From assembly GCF_024648825.1 (NCBI RefSeq), contig NZ_JANBBE010000006.1, forward strand, positions 124,001-188,000: a DNA stretch of 64,000 bases, given 5' to 3'. The position numbers and the translations under genes are program-made. The DNA comes from Lentzea californiensis (GTDB lineage Bacteria; Actinomycetota; Actinomycetes; Mycobacteriales; Pseudonocardiaceae). Below the pieces are notes generated by a model. That model was not told where the DNA came from and did not search any database. It worked only from the letters and a program-made list of their open reading frames with translations. Positions 51,283-60,432 of this stretch are shown here, piece after piece; the first letter of the stretch is position 1; each line of letters opens with the position of its first letter.

Positions 51283-52418
51283 GGGACGAGCCTCGCGTCC
51301 GGGTAGGCGGGCGAGTCGCCGTCGAACAGCGCGGTGTGCCGGCCGCGCAGGTGCAGGTCGAAGAACGCGGCGAGGTACTCCCGTTGCGCGGTCAGGCTCC
51401 TGCGCGGGTCGACGGTGCCGATCGCCGCCGCGAGCTTGTCCGCGGGCAACGGGTGCGAGCTGTCGATCTGCGGCAGCAGCACCTGGGCGTCGGTGAAGCT
51501 CGCGTGCTCCGCCGCGGGCAGGTGGACGTCGCGTTTCCAGCCGGTGGAGTTCGCCCAGAACGCCGCCCAGTCCGGTGCGTGCACGTGGTCATGCGGGTGC
51601 TTGTCCGCACCGCTGGTCCCGCCGCCCATGAGCAGGAACGGCCGGTCGGCGCCGCGCGCGCTCGCCTGGCCGGAGTTCGGGTCCATGCTGCCGTCGAGGT
51701 TCACTCCCGCGTCGATGCGCGGGTCGGTGAGCATGGCCTCGGCCGCGGTGAACCCGCCCATGGAGTGGCCGGCCATGCCGACCCTCGACAGGTCCATCGC
51801 GGCGGCGAGCGTGGTGGAGCCGAGCCGGTCCAGCACGAAACCGGTGTCGCGCACCCTCTCCCGCATCATCAGCGCCGTGTCCGCGCGGCTGACCGGGAGT
51901 TCGACGCGGTCCGGGAACTCCACGGGGCCCGCGAAGGTGTGGTCGATCGTGACGACGACGTAGCCGCGGCTGGCGAGGTCCTCCACCAGCGTCGTGCCGA
52001 ACGAACGCGACTGCCCGCGTCCCGGCGAGTAGAGGATCACGGGGCGGCGGCCGAGAAGTGGCGTGGCCGTCCTCGCGTGGGTCCGGGTGCCCGCGAAGTC
52101 CGCGACGCCGGGATCGAGTCCGACCGAGCCGGCGGCGGTCTGGTCGTAGAAGGCCGCGATCCCCGGGCTGAGGTGGCGCACCGGGGCCCGGAACGAGGGC
52201 GTGGCCGGATACCACAGCGAGATCATCAGTTCGCGCGATCTGCCCGGTGCCCACGGATCGGTGCGGGTCTCGTCGACGAGGTGCAGTTCGGTGGTGCCCA
52301 CCGGGAACGGACCCGACGGTGTCGGCAGGGTGAGCGGGACGGGAGCGGCGACCGCGGGAACGGCCAGCGCGACCGTCAAGGCTCCCGCCGCGACGACGGC
52401 CCAACAGCTGGATCTCAT
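51279..52418 (-). CDS. secreted alpha/beta hydrolase (PAF-acetylhydrolase-like)
   Basis: Exported serine hydrolase of 379 aa. A signal peptide ends near AVAA25. The nucleophile is S219 in AGHSMGG; oxyanion RPVILYSPGRGQSRS; later D and H residues in NLDGSMDPNSG and HASFTDAQ would complete the triad. The overall pattern matches platelet-activating-factor acetylhydrolase/polyester hydrolase-like proteins. ATG at 52418 was chosen; a GTG at 52439 is in frame. It is preceded by the two-component system, 77 bases apart, and followed by DedA with overlap, so the system may regulate it. Confidence 0.85.
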   Translation of the reverse strand: MRSSCWAVVAAGALTVALAVPAVAAPVPLTLPTPSGPFPVGTTELHLVDETRTDPWAPGRSRELMISLWYPATPSFRAPVRHLSPGIAAFYDQTAAGSVGLDPGVADFAGTRTHARTATPLLGRRPVILYSPGRGQSRSFGTTLVEDLASRGYVVVTIDHTFAGPVEFPDRVELPVSRADTALMMRERVRDTGFVLDRLGSTTLAAAMDLSRVGMAGHSMGGFTAAEAMLTDPRIDAGVNLDGSMDPNSGQASARGADRPFLLMGGGTSGADKHPHDHVHAPDWAAFWANSTGWKRDVHLPAAEHASFTDAQVLLPQIDSSHPLPADKLAAAIGTVDPRRSLTAQREYLAAFFDLHLRGRHTALFDGDSPAYPDARLVP

Positions 52419-52494
52419 GCGGCCCAGCCTGTCGATCACGCACGCCGGCCGGCATCTGCCGAACGCCGCCGGAGCACTGCACGAAAGACATAGA

Positions 52495-53151
52495 TCAGGC
52501 CTGGTCGACCAGTCCCGCCTCGAAGGCGATGATCGCGGCGCGCACCCGGTTCGGCACCTTCAGCCGGCGCAGGATCGAGCTCACGAACACCTTCACCGTG
52601 CCCTCCACGACGTGCAGCCGGCGGCCGATCTCCGCGTTCGGGAGCCCGGCGCCGACCAGGGCGAGCACTTCCCGTTCCCGTTCGGTGAGCCCGGCGACCA
52701 GGTCCCGCGCGCGGGCGGCTCCGGACACCCGTTCCTCACCCAGCCGCCGGATCGCCCAGTGCGCGATCTTCGGCGACAGGTACGCGGCACCCTCCGCCAC
52801 GGCCCTGATGCCCGCGAAGAGCTCCCTCGGATCTCCTGTCTTGAGCAGGAAACCGCTGGCACCGCCGTCGAACGCGCGGGCGATGTGCTCGTCCTCGGAG
52901 AACGTCGTCAGCATGATCACGCCGGTGCCCGGGACGACGCGGCGGATCTCGGCCGCCGCGGCCAGGCCGTCCATGCGCGGCATCATGATGTCGAGCAGCA
53001 CGACGTCCGGCCGGTGGGCCAGCGCGAGTTCCACCGCCGCGTGCCCGTCGGCGGCCTCGGCCACCACCTCGAACTCCGGCTCGGCGCCGAGCACGGCCCG
53101 GACCCCGGCTCTGGTCAGCGGTTCGTCGTCGGCCAGCAGCACCCGGATCAC
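52495..53151 (-). CDS. NarL-type response regulator
   Basis: Response regulator of 218 aa. Receiver: acidic D8-D9 (LADDEP), phosphoacceptor D54 (VVLLDIMMPRMDG), Thr/Lys in LTTFSEDEHIARAFDGGASGFLLKTGDP. DNA-binding LuxR HTH: GLTEREREVLALVGAGLPNAEIGRRLHVVEGTVKVFVSSILRRLKVPNRVRAAI. The GTG at 53151 overlaps the kinase stop (GTGA). It pairs with the DesK-like kinase; likely targets are the adjacent hydrolase-DedA unit (inference). Confidence 0.93.
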   Translation of the reverse strand: MIRVLLADDEPLTRAGVRAVLGAEPEFEVVAEAADGHAAVELALAHRPDVVLLDIMMPRMDGLAAAAEIRRVVPGTGVIMLTTFSEDEHIARAFDGGASGFLLKTGDPRELFAGIRAVAEGAAYLSPKIAHWAIRRLGEERVSGAARARDLVAGLTEREREVLALVGAGLPNAEIGRRLHVVEGTVKVFVSSILRRLKVPNRVRAAIIAFEAGLVDQA

Positions 53152-54602
53152 GGCGCTTCGCCCGAAATAGCGCCGCGCGGCACGGCTTCCTTGTGCACCA
53201 GGCGGTCCGCGGCGAAACACAGCCGGAAGAACAGCTGCTCGTCGGTCTGCTCCCGCGACCAGTGGTAGCGGCAGTCGGCGCCCTTCGGCGGGTCGGACAG
53301 CATGCGTTCGGGGTCCCCCAGGATCTGGAACGGTGGCAGGCGCGTCTCGACGTCCGCGCGCGGTGTGCCGAGCTGGATCTTCTCGAACACCTCGGGGTCG
53401 AGGCTGTTGTTGGCGCCGACCGCCGCGTAGAGCGCCATGGCGAGCACGGCGATGGCGGCGCCGGCCAGCAGCGGTGTCCTGGCCGCCCTGACCAGGCTTC
53501 GGCGGGCCGGCCTGCCGACGTTCGCCGGTCGCGCGTCGTGCGGCAGTTCCGCGACGAGCGTGAACCCGCCGTCACCCTGCCCGGTGGTGAGCGTGCCGCC
53601 CAGCAGCCGGGCGTGTTCGGCCAAGGCGGCCAGCCCGTTGCCGCCGCCCGGCGGACCTGGTGTGTCGACCGCCGGTCCATTCGCGACGGTGACGGTCGTG
53701 CTGGCGTACAGGCGTTCCACCCGTACGCTGACCGGCGCTCCCGGCGCGTGCCTGGCGGCGTTCGTCAGTCCTTCCCGGACGATCCGGTGCACAGCGCGTT
53801 CGACGGCCTCGGGTGACGGCTCCGCCGGGGTCCACTCGACGTCCATGCCCGCGGCCGCGGCGCGTTCGACCAGCGCGGCGACGTCGGTCCGCTCGTCTCG
53901 CGGCCCCAGCACGCCGATGATCTCCTGGAGCCGCTCGGTCGCCGCCGCGACGCCGGCCCGCAGCTCGCCTGCCGCCGCCCGGTGCCGCTCGGGCAGGTCC
54001 GGCGACACCTCGAGAGCGGCCGCGCGCAAAGCGATGAGCCCCCACTCGTGACCGAGCGAGTCGTGCATGTCCCGCGCGATCCGCGCCCGTTCCAGCAGGG
54101 CCGCCCGCTCCAGACCCGCCGCCGCGACCTCGGCGCGCAGCCGCAGGTACCGGCCCAGCAACCACGGGCACAGCACCACGACCAGCACGATCAGCACCAG
54201 CAGGAACCAGTCGTAGAGCCCGAACAGCACACCGAACCCGCCGCGCGCCGTCCCGTCCGCCAGCACGCTGACCGGCAGCCCGCCGAGCAGCACGGTGGCC
54301 AGCGGCACGAGCACCGAGTCGCCGGCCCACCGTCCGGCACGGAACCCGAACACCCCGGCGGCGAGGAAGGGCCAGACCCACGGCGGGTTCGTCACGGTCG
54401 GCACCAGTGCCAGCGCGGGTACCGCAGCGGCCGCCACGAGCGCGCACAGCGTCCACACCGGAAACCTCCGGAAGAGCAGCACGGCGGCGGTCAGCAGGAC
54501 CAGTCCGGCGATCAGCTCCACCGGCTCGCCGATCGCTCCCGGCACCAGCGGCACCGCCAGGACCACCCACAACACGGCGTCCGGCCACCGCAGCCCCCTC
54601 AT
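53148..54602 (-). CDS. DesK-like histidine kinase with unusual C-terminal membrane/sensor extension
   Basis: Histidine kinase of 484 aa. Five or so N-terminal membrane segments, then HisKA_3 with RIARDMHDSLGHEWGLIALRAAALEVS and an ATPase (EGLTNAARHAPG; GGGNGLAALAEHARLLGG). After the ATPase comes a further membrane helix (RTPLLAGAAIAVLAMALYAAVGA, about residue 375-397) and an outer domain (NNSLDPEVFEKIQLGTPRADVETRLPPFQILGD ... CRYHWSREQTDEQLFFRLCFAADRLVHKEAV), with an OmlA/SmpA-like pattern. A sensor after the catalytic domain is rare for kinases. Confidence 0.9.
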   Translation of the reverse strand: MRGLRWPDAVLWVVLAVPLVPGAIGEPVELIAGLVLLTAAVLLFRRFPVWTLCALVAAAAVPALALVPTVTNPPWVWPFLAAGVFGFRAGRWAGDSVLVPLATVLLGGLPVSVLADGTARGGFGVLFGLYDWFLLVLIVLVVVLCPWLLGRYLRLRAEVAAAGLERAALLERARIARDMHDSLGHEWGLIALRAAALEVSPDLPERHRAAAGELRAGVAAATERLQEIIGVLGPRDERTDVAALVERAAAAGMDVEWTPAEPSPEAVERAVHRIVREGLTNAARHAPGAPVSVRVERLYASTTVTVANGPAVDTPGPPGGGNGLAALAEHARLLGGTLTTGQGDGGFTLVAELPHDARPANVGRPARRSLVRAARTPLLAGAAIAVLAMALYAAVGANNSLDPEVFEKIQLGTPRADVETRLPPFQILGDPERMLSDPPKGADCRYHWSREQTDEQLFFRLCFAADRLVHKEAVPRGAISGEAP

Positions 54603-54648
54603 CGGTTCATCGTAGAAGACGGCTGGGGGCCGGCGAAGATCGCCGGCT

Positions 54649-55590
54649 TCAGGCCTGACGGCCGGGCAGCAGACGCGGCACCACCCGGACGTAGACGACC
54701 ATGCCGACCACCTCGACCAGCGTCTGCGTCACCACGACGACAGCCGCGAGGTCGTCCGGCAACGCCAGCGCGAGCGGCAGCACGACCAGCGAGTTGCGCG
54801 TCGCCCCGGTGAACACGACCGCGCGCCCCGAAACCGCGTCCAGGCGGAACAACCGGGCCACGGCGAGCCCGGCGAAGGCCATCACGACCAGGAACGCCAC
54901 GTAGAACGGCACCACGCGGGCGACCTGCGGCAGGTCGTCGCCGAGCTTCGGCACCTGCGACGCGACCACCGCGAACAGGGTCGCGGCCATCAACGGCACC
55001 ATCGTCGTGCTGATCGCCCCGATGATCCGCGCCGCCCTGGCCTGGGTGAGCCACGCCAGGGCCAGCGGGGCCACGATCAGCACGACGAACGCCTCGACGA
55101 ACGGGCCGGGTTCGACGACGGCCAGGCCGGAGCCGAGGAAAAGCCAGAGATAACCGGGCAGCAGCACCATCTGCGCGAGGAGCAGCAACGGCGTGGCGGC
55201 GAGCAGGCGCCGGCTGTCGCCACCGGCCAGTCCGCTGAACACGATCACGTAGTCGACGCACGGTGTGAGCAGCACCAACAGCACGCCCAGCCGCACGGCC
55301 TGGTCGTCGGGCAGGAACGTGAAGAGCGCGGCCACCACCAACGGCACCACCACGAAGTTCACGACGAGGGCGGCCCCGAGGAACCGGCCCGCACGCATCG
55401 AACGCCCGAGTTCGGCCACCGGCACCTGCAGGAACGTCACGTACAGCAGGACTGCCAGCACCGGGTTGATGGCGTGTTCGAGCACCGGGCCCGCCCCCGG
55501 AGCGGCCCAGCCCGCCACCGCCCCCGCGGCCAGCGCGCCGAGGCAGACGGCGACCTGGTGACGTTCCATCCCCGCGACGAACCCCGGCAC
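54649..55590 (-). CDS. ACR3-type arsenite/bile-acid symporter family transporter
   Basis: Transporter of 313 aa with about ten hydrophobic segments. The ACR3 signature cysteine lies in VLLTPCVDYVIVFSGLAGGDSRRLLAATPLLLLAQM, and the late TGATRNSLVVLPLALALPDDLAAVVVVTQTLVEVVGMVVYVRVVPRLL follows. It would export arsenite or a related metalloid. GTG at 55590 with AGGAGG 6 bases upstream; that ribosome site overlaps an 18-bp palindrome. It forms a divergon-free operon with a MerR-like gene and a CCSFF protein upstream. Confidence 0.85.
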   Translation of the reverse strand: MPGFVAGMERHQVAVCLGALAAGAVAGWAAPGAGPVLEHAINPVLAVLLYVTFLQVPVAELGRSMRAGRFLGAALVVNFVVVPLVVAALFTFLPDDQAVRLGVLLVLLTPCVDYVIVFSGLAGGDSRRLLAATPLLLLAQMVLLPGYLWLFLGSGLAVVEPGPFVEAFVVLIVAPLALAWLTQARAARIIGAISTTMVPLMAATLFAVVASQVPKLGDDLPQVARVVPFYVAFLVVMAFAGLAVARLFRLDAVSGRAVVFTGATRNSLVVLPLALALPDDLAAVVVVTQTLVEVVGMVVYVRVVPRLLPGRQA

Positions 55591-55598
55591 AGCACCCT

Positions 55599-55616
55599 CC
55601 TGATCAGCTGATCAGG
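55599..55616. promoter_or_regulatory. 18-bp palindrome over the transporter ribosome site
   Basis: Perfect palindrome CCTGATCAGCTGATCAGG spanning the end of the MerR gene and the Shine-Dalgarno of the transporter. It could be an ArsR-type operator (ATCA...TGAT) or an RNA hairpin that hides the ribosome site. Confidence 0.5.
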
Positions 55617-55899
55617 ACGATATCCCCTGGTGGACGCCTTCCTCGCTCACCCCGGCCCGGCGAAGGGCAGCGGGCACGACGGCGAGTGCGAGCAGGTCCG
55701 CGACCTCGTCGAGGGTGAAGCCGAGCCGTTGCGCCGCCTTGATCACGCGGAGCACCTTCACGGTCTCGCGCGGGTAGAGCCGATGCCCGCCGAGTGATCG
55801 TTTCGGCGGGGCGGGCAGGCCGACTCGCTCGTAGCACCGCAGCGTCTCCCGGTTCATCCCGGCCGCCTCGACGACCTCGCCCGTCCGCATCCCGCTCAC
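55612..55899 (-). CDS. short MerR-family regulator
   Basis: MerR-type DNA-binding domain: MRTGEVVEAAGMNRETLRCYERVGLPAPPKRSLGGHRLYPRETVKVLRVIKAAQRLGFTLDEVADLLAL, then a short tail. 95 aa, against about 120-145 for metal-sensing MerR proteins; the long dimerisation helix and C-terminal cysteines are missing. It could be truncated, or a regulator using the single Cys at residue 22. GTG at 55899 overlaps the upstream gene stop (GTGA). It could sense the metalloid exported by the downstream transporter. Confidence 0.8.
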   Translation of the reverse strand: MSGMRTGEVVEAAGMNRETLRCYERVGLPAPPKRSLGGHRLYPRETVKVLRVIKAAQRLGFTLDEVADLLALAVVPAALRRAGVSEEGVHQGISS

Positions 55900-56204
55900 C
55901 TCGCCGCCAGCGCGTCGAGCACCTCGGCCCGCGAGTCCGGCACCGAGATCGCCAGGGTCAGGCCGCCACCGGTGGCCGTCAGCTCGAACGTGAAGAACGA
56001 GCAGCAGCCCGTCTCCCGCACCGCCAGGTCCGCCGCACGGGCCGCGACTTCGGGCCGTGGCTGCAGTTCCAGCACCAATCGAGTCTTCTGGGAACGGTGG
56101 CGTGCGGCACCGGCGAGCAGTTCGTCGAACTCGGCCAGGCGCAACGGTCTCTCAGCCGTCGGCAACGTGCAGGACCGAGGCGCCCAGCTCTCTGCTTCCT
56201 CCAT
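55896..56204 (-). CDS. conserved small protein with CCSFF motif, metal-resistance associated
   Basis: Protein of 102 aa, soluble: CTLPTAERPLRLAEFDELLAGAARHRSQKTRLVLELQPRPEVAARAADLAVRETGCCSFFTFELTATGGGLTLAISVPDSRAEVLDALAAR. The pair C68-C69 in ETGCCSFF and C12 could bind soft metal. Proteins of this kind are often found just upstream of MerR-type genes in actinomycetes; activity unknown. Its stop overlaps the MerR start, so it heads the operon. Confidence 0.7.
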   Translation of the reverse strand: MEEAESWAPRSCTLPTAERPLRLAEFDELLAGAARHRSQKTRLVLELQPRPEVAARAADLAVRETGCCSFFTFELTATGGGLTLAISVPDSRAEVLDALAAR

Positions 56205-56245
56205 GGTTCGACGGTAAACCCGTACCGGGGTATCGGATGCAAGGC

Positions 56246-58387
56246 TCAGAGGCCGAGGCGCTGCTGCTCCGCCTGCACCACTCGCTGCTCCACCGACACC
56301 GCCGAGTCCAGCGCGCTCGCGTGCGAGTGCTTCGTGTCGCTTTCACGCGCGAAGTGGTCGAACAGCAGGGTCTTGTGGTCGCGGACCTCCTGCACCCGCG
56401 CGTCCACGCTGTCCTTGACCAGCAACCGGTGCACGTGGACCTTGCGGACCTGGCCCATCCGGTGGCACCGGGCGATCGCCTGGTCCTCCGTGCTCGGCTT
56501 CCACTGCGGCTCGGTGATGATCACGACGGACGCGGCCTGGATGTTGAGGCCCACGCCGCCCGCCTCGATCTGGGCCACCAGCACCGCGTGGTCCTCGCGC
56601 GCGGTGAACGCGTCCACCAGTTCTTGACGGCCCTGCGCCGACGTCGCACCGGTCAGGGGCCCGAAGACCTCGACGTGCTCCGCGACCGCGTCCAGCACGT
56701 CGTGGAAGTACGAGAACACCACGACCTTCCAGCCGTTGTCCCTCGACTCCTCGATGATCTCCAGCAGCCGCTCCAGCTTCGCCGAGCCGCCGGGCGTGCC
56801 CGGCGTGTAGGCGGCGCGGCGCATCGCCATCAGGTTCCCCGCGCGCACCGCGTCCAGGTACGCGGCTCGGTCCTGCTTGCCGAACTCGACCCAGTCCTCC
56901 ACCTCGAGCAGCTCTGGCAGCTCCCCCAGCACGTCCTCCTGGTTGCGCCGCAGGTACACCGGTGCGACGACGCGGCGGAAGGCCTTCGCCCCCACCACGG
57001 CGTCGATGGAGCCCGTGCCCGCCGCGACGCCCGGCTGGAGGTAGGCGACCAGGTTGCGGAACTCCTCGACGCGGTTCTCCATCGGCGTGCCGGTGAGGAG
57101 CACCGCCCGCTCCGCGCGCTGCACGATCTTGTTGACCGCCTGCGAACGCTGCGTGTCCGGGTTCTTCACGTAGTGCGCCTCGTCGACCACGACCAGAGCC
57201 GGGCGGAACCTCTTCGGCAGCACCAGTTTCGGCAACGTGCCGAAGGTCGTCACGCCGACGCCGCCCTGTGCCAGCCACTCGCCGACCGCGCCGTCGCGGC
57301 CCGCGCCGTGCATCCGGTGCGGCACCAGGTCGCTGTGCCGGGCGATCTCGTTGACCCAGTTGACGACGACGCTCGCCGGGCAGACCACCAGGAACCCGCG
57401 CCGCCCTCCGGCGGCGAGGCTGGCCATCACCGCGATGGCCTCGATCGTCTTGCCCAGTCCCATCTCGTCGCCGATGATGACGCGTTTGCGGGCCAGGGCG
57501 AACTTGGCTCCGAACACCTGGTAGCCGCGCAGCGACACCTTCAGCAGGCTGGTGTCCAGTGTGGTGGCGTCGACCTCGTGCTCGATGTCGGCCGGGACGA
57601 AACCGTTGGCGGCACCGCGATCCGGCACCCCGTCCGCACCGGCGAGGTCGGCGAGCAGCGTGTTGTAGGCGGCCGCGTCGAGCTCGTAGTCGCGCCACAA
57701 TGCGCGGTGGTCGAGGTCCGGCACGCGCAGCTGCGTGCTCACCGCGCGCAACGCCGCCACGTCACGACTGGCCAGCAGGGCCTCGAGCCGGCCGAGCGAG
57801 TCGAGTGCGGCCTGCCGGTTCTTCCGCAGCGAGAAGAACATCCGCACCCGGCTCAGGGCACGGGCCGCGGCGCGCACGTCGGCGTCGACGCTGCCCAGCA
57901 CCTCTCCGAGCGGCTCGCGCAGCGGGCCGACGAGCTGGTTCGCCCTGCGCAGCTTGGACATCAGCTGCAGCAGCTCGGTCTGGGCGCGGTCGGCGCGGTC
58001 GGGGTTCAGCCGGACGGAGGTGTCGCGCGTGACACCCTCGACGACGGCGCGGGCGACCCGCACGATGTCCTCGGCGGACTGCCTGCCGACCCCGGGCACG
58101 CCGTCGAGCTGTTCCGGGCGCGCCCGGACGACGTCGGCGACGGTCCGGTACCCCGCGGCCTTCAGCTTGCTCAGCCGCAGGTTCGCCTTCGTGTCCCGCA
58201 GTTTGTCCACCGGCATGGCGCGGAGCCGGTCGGCCACCAGCGAGTCGCGGACCGCCTGGTGGTGCGCGACGGCGAGCGCGCGCAACCGGTCCGGTTCCGC
58301 GCGCACCCCTGCCGCCTCGGCGCGGAACGCCTTCGCGGCGGCCAGCACCCCGCGAGCGTGCCTACCGACCTTCGACGAGTCGTCCAC
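56246..58387 (-). CDS. SNF2/RapA-family helicase with N-terminal HhH region
   Basis: Superfamily 2 DNA translocase of 713 aa. Walker A GDEMGLGKT at 306-314, DEAH at 402-405, and motifs III-VI are in place (LLTGTPMENRVEEFRNLVAYLQPG, then FSYFHDVLDAVAEHVEVF, VLVAQIEAGGVGLNIQAASVVIITEPQWKPSTEDQAIARCHRMGQ). Residues 92-110 (PEQLDGVPGVGRQSAEDIV) form a helix-hairpin-helix, and an N-terminal 230-residue region is unassigned. Likely a stand-alone DNA or nucleoprotein remodeller. Not linked to its neighbours by overlap. Confidence 0.92.
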   Translation of the reverse strand: MDDSSKVGRHARGVLAAAKAFRAEAAGVRAEPDRLRALAVAHHQAVRDSLVADRLRAMPVDKLRDTKANLRLSKLKAAGYRTVADVVRARPEQLDGVPGVGRQSAEDIVRVARAVVEGVTRDTSVRLNPDRADRAQTELLQLMSKLRRANQLVGPLREPLGEVLGSVDADVRAAARALSRVRMFFSLRKNRQAALDSLGRLEALLASRDVAALRAVSTQLRVPDLDHRALWRDYELDAAAYNTLLADLAGADGVPDRGAANGFVPADIEHEVDATTLDTSLLKVSLRGYQVFGAKFALARKRVIIGDEMGLGKTIEAIAVMASLAAGGRRGFLVVCPASVVVNWVNEIARHSDLVPHRMHGAGRDGAVGEWLAQGGVGVTTFGTLPKLVLPKRFRPALVVVDEAHYVKNPDTQRSQAVNKIVQRAERAVLLTGTPMENRVEEFRNLVAYLQPGVAAGTGSIDAVVGAKAFRRVVAPVYLRRNQEDVLGELPELLEVEDWVEFGKQDRAAYLDAVRAGNLMAMRRAAYTPGTPGGSAKLERLLEIIEESRDNGWKVVVFSYFHDVLDAVAEHVEVFGPLTGATSAQGRQELVDAFTAREDHAVLVAQIEAGGVGLNIQAASVVIITEPQWKPSTEDQAIARCHRMGQVRKVHVHRLLVKDSVDARVQEVRDHKTLLFDHFARESDTKHSHASALDSAVSVEQRVVQAEQQRLGL

Positions 58388-58440
58388 CCGTGTCCTTCCG
58401 TCAGGCGGGCCAACAGTACCGATCGTCCGGACGCGGTCTC

Positions 58441-59388
58441 TCAGCCGTACCGCTCGACGAGCGCGTTGCCGATGGAGACCAGGTGCTCTCGCACCCGCGG
58501 TGGACCGGTCACCTCGACCCAGTCGACCAGTCCGGCGAGCTCACCGGCGAGCACGTGCTCGTCCCGGCCGCGGATCACGACCTCGACGCGGCCGTCCGCC
58601 GTGGCACCTCCCACCTCGAGCCGGTCGCCGAACGCGATCCGGAGCAGACCCGTCCCGTGGGGCACGCACACCGCCTGGACCTCGACAGGCGTTCGCCTGC
58701 GGTCGACCTCGTCGGCGATGGCGCGCCAGCTCCCGGCGAGGTCGAAGTCGCCGGGCCGGTGCACGGGATCGCCGGTCGGAGCGACGGACGACACGCGGTC
58801 GACGCGGAAGGTCCGCCGGCCGGCCTCGGTCTCGGTCACGAGGTACCACGACGGGCCTTTGGCGACGATGCCCAGCGGGTGGACGGTTCTCCCGGTCTCG
58901 GCGCCTTCGCGGTCGACGTAGCCGAGCCGCACCTGGACGCCGCGGATCACCGCCTCCTGGAGTTCGTCGAGGAAGCGGGGCGGCCGGTGCTCGCTCCGGC
59001 TCGCCCCCCACCGCCGCGGGTCCACGACCAACGACGACGCCGCTGCTTCGGCCTGGCCCCGGAAGGATTCCGGCAGGGCGTGGACGAGCTTGCGCAGAGC
59101 CGCCTTCACGGCCGGCGTCATGACCGAGGCCGGGCCGACGGCCAGGAACAGGGCGCGGGCCTCGCTCGCGGTCAGCCCGGACAGGTCGGTGCGGGCACCG
59201 CCCACGAGGCGCCAGCCGCCGCCCCGGCCCTGCAGGGAGTACACGGGCACCCCGGCCATGGCCAGTGCGTCGAGATCGCGGCGGGCGGTGCGCTCGGAGA
59301 CCTCCAGTTCCCGGGCCACCTCCGCCGCCGTCACCTGCTCCCGTCGTTGCAGCAGGAGGAGAACGGCCACCAGCCGGTCGGTTCGCAC
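58441..59388 (-). CDS. WYL-domain (YafY-type) transcriptional regulator
   Basis: Regulator of 315 aa. N-terminal HTH_11 (RTDRLVAVLLLLQRREQVTAAEVARELEVSERTARRDLDALAMAGVPVYSLQGRGGGWRLV) and the WYL domain with its motif SWYLVTE at about 178-184, followed by GRRTFRVDRVSSVAPTGDP. Such proteins sense a small ligand or nucleic acid. It is divergent from the epoxide-hydrolase-like gene with 62 bases between, so it likely regulates that gene. Confidence 0.92.
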   Translation of the reverse strand: MRTDRLVAVLLLLQRREQVTAAEVARELEVSERTARRDLDALAMAGVPVYSLQGRGGGWRLVGGARTDLSGLTASEARALFLAVGPASVMTPAVKAALRKLVHALPESFRGQAEAAASSLVVDPRRWGASRSEHRPPRFLDELQEAVIRGVQVRLGYVDREGAETGRTVHPLGIVAKGPSWYLVTETEAGRRTFRVDRVSSVAPTGDPVHRPGDFDLAGSWRAIADEVDRRRTPVEVQAVCVPHGTGLLRIAFGDRLEVGGATADGRVEVVIRGRDEHVLAGELAGLVDWVEVTGPPRVREHLVSIGNALVERYG

Positions 59389-59450
59389 TCCGCCAAGATT
59401 TCACGGAAAGCGGTCATGGGGTGACCGGTTTCGGTCGGCAGGATCACGGC

Positions 59451-60416
59451 ATGACCTCAGCGTTCGATCCGACCGATTTTCCCGAGCCCACCCTCGTTCC
59501 CGTCAACGGCGTGGAACTCGAAGTCTTCGAAGCAGGCCGGCACAACGCGGGACGCCCCGTCGTGCTCTGCCACGGCTGGCCCGAGCACGCCTTCTCCTGG
59601 CGCTATCAGGTACCTGCCCTCGTCGCGGCGGGCTACCACGTCATCGTCCCGAACCAGCGGGGCTACGGCGGCTCGGCGCGTCCGGCCGAGGTGACGGCCT
59701 ACGACCTCGAACACCTGTCGGGTGATCTCGTCGCACTCCTCGACCACTACGGCTACGAGAACGCCACCTTCGTCGGTCACGACTGGGGTGCGATCGTCGT
59801 CTGGGGACTCACCCTGCTGCACCCGGACCGCGTGAGCAGGCTGGTGAACCTGAGCGTGCCGTACCAAGAGCGCGGGGAGAAGCCCTGGGTCGAGTTCATC
59901 GAGGACGCGCTCGGCAGCGACTTCTACTACGTCCACTTCAACCGGCATCCCGGCGTGGCCGATGCCGTGTTCGAGAAGAACACGTTCCGGTTCCTCCGCA
60001 ACATGTACCGGAAGAACGAACCCCCCAGGGCGCCTCAGCCGGGCATGGCGCTGATCGATCTCGCCGGAGCGGAGGTACCGCTCGGCGAGCCCCTGATGAG
60101 CGACGACGAGCTGGCCGTCTTCGTCACCGCCTTCGAGTCGGCGGGCTTCACGGGTGGCATCAACTGGTACCGGAACTCCGATCGCAACTGGCACCGGCTG
60201 GCGGACGTGGACCCGATCATCCGCCAGCCCGCGCTCATGATCTACGGCGACCGGGACGTGGTTCCGAGGTCGGAGAACCTGACGCACTTCGTGCCGAACG
60301 TGGAAGTCGTCACCCTGGACTGCGGTCACTGGATCCAGCAGGAGAAGCCGGAGGAGACGAACCGCGCGATCCTGAAGTGGCTGGAAAGCCAGGATTCCGC
60401 GACTCAGACCCGTTGA
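59451..60416 (+). CDS. epoxide hydrolase-like alpha/beta hydrolase
   Basis: Hydrolase of 321 aa. HGWPE at 41-45 (oxyanion hole), nucleophile D111 in VGHDWGAIVVWG, YGDRDVVP for the acid and LDCGHWIQQEKPEE for the His. The Tyr residues of the lid (FYYVHFNRHPGV, GINWYRNSDRNW) match epoxide hydrolases. No signal peptide. ATG at 59451. Divergent from a WYL regulator. It may hydrate an epoxide from secondary metabolism or a pollutant; substrate unknown. Confidence 0.9.
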   Translation: MTSAFDPTDFPEPTLVPVNGVELEVFEAGRHNAGRPVVLCHGWPEHAFSWRYQVPALVAAGYHVIVPNQRGYGGSARPAEVTAYDLEHLSGDLVALLDHYGYENATFVGHDWGAIVVWGLTLLHPDRVSRLVNLSVPYQERGEKPWVEFIEDALGSDFYYVHFNRHPGVADAVFEKNTFRFLRNMYRKNEPPRAPQPGMALIDLAGAEVPLGEPLMSDDELAVFVTAFESAGFTGGINWYRNSDRNWHRLADVDPIIRQPALMIYGDRDVVPRSENLTHFVPNVEVVTLDCGHWIQQEKPEETNRAILKWLESQDSATQTR

Positions 60417-60432
60417 TCAGTCCATAGAGGAC

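Noticed and set aside
56057..58921. 954-codon + strand frame over the SNF2 helicase
   Set aside because: No domain and biased composition; the minus strand holds an intact helicase.
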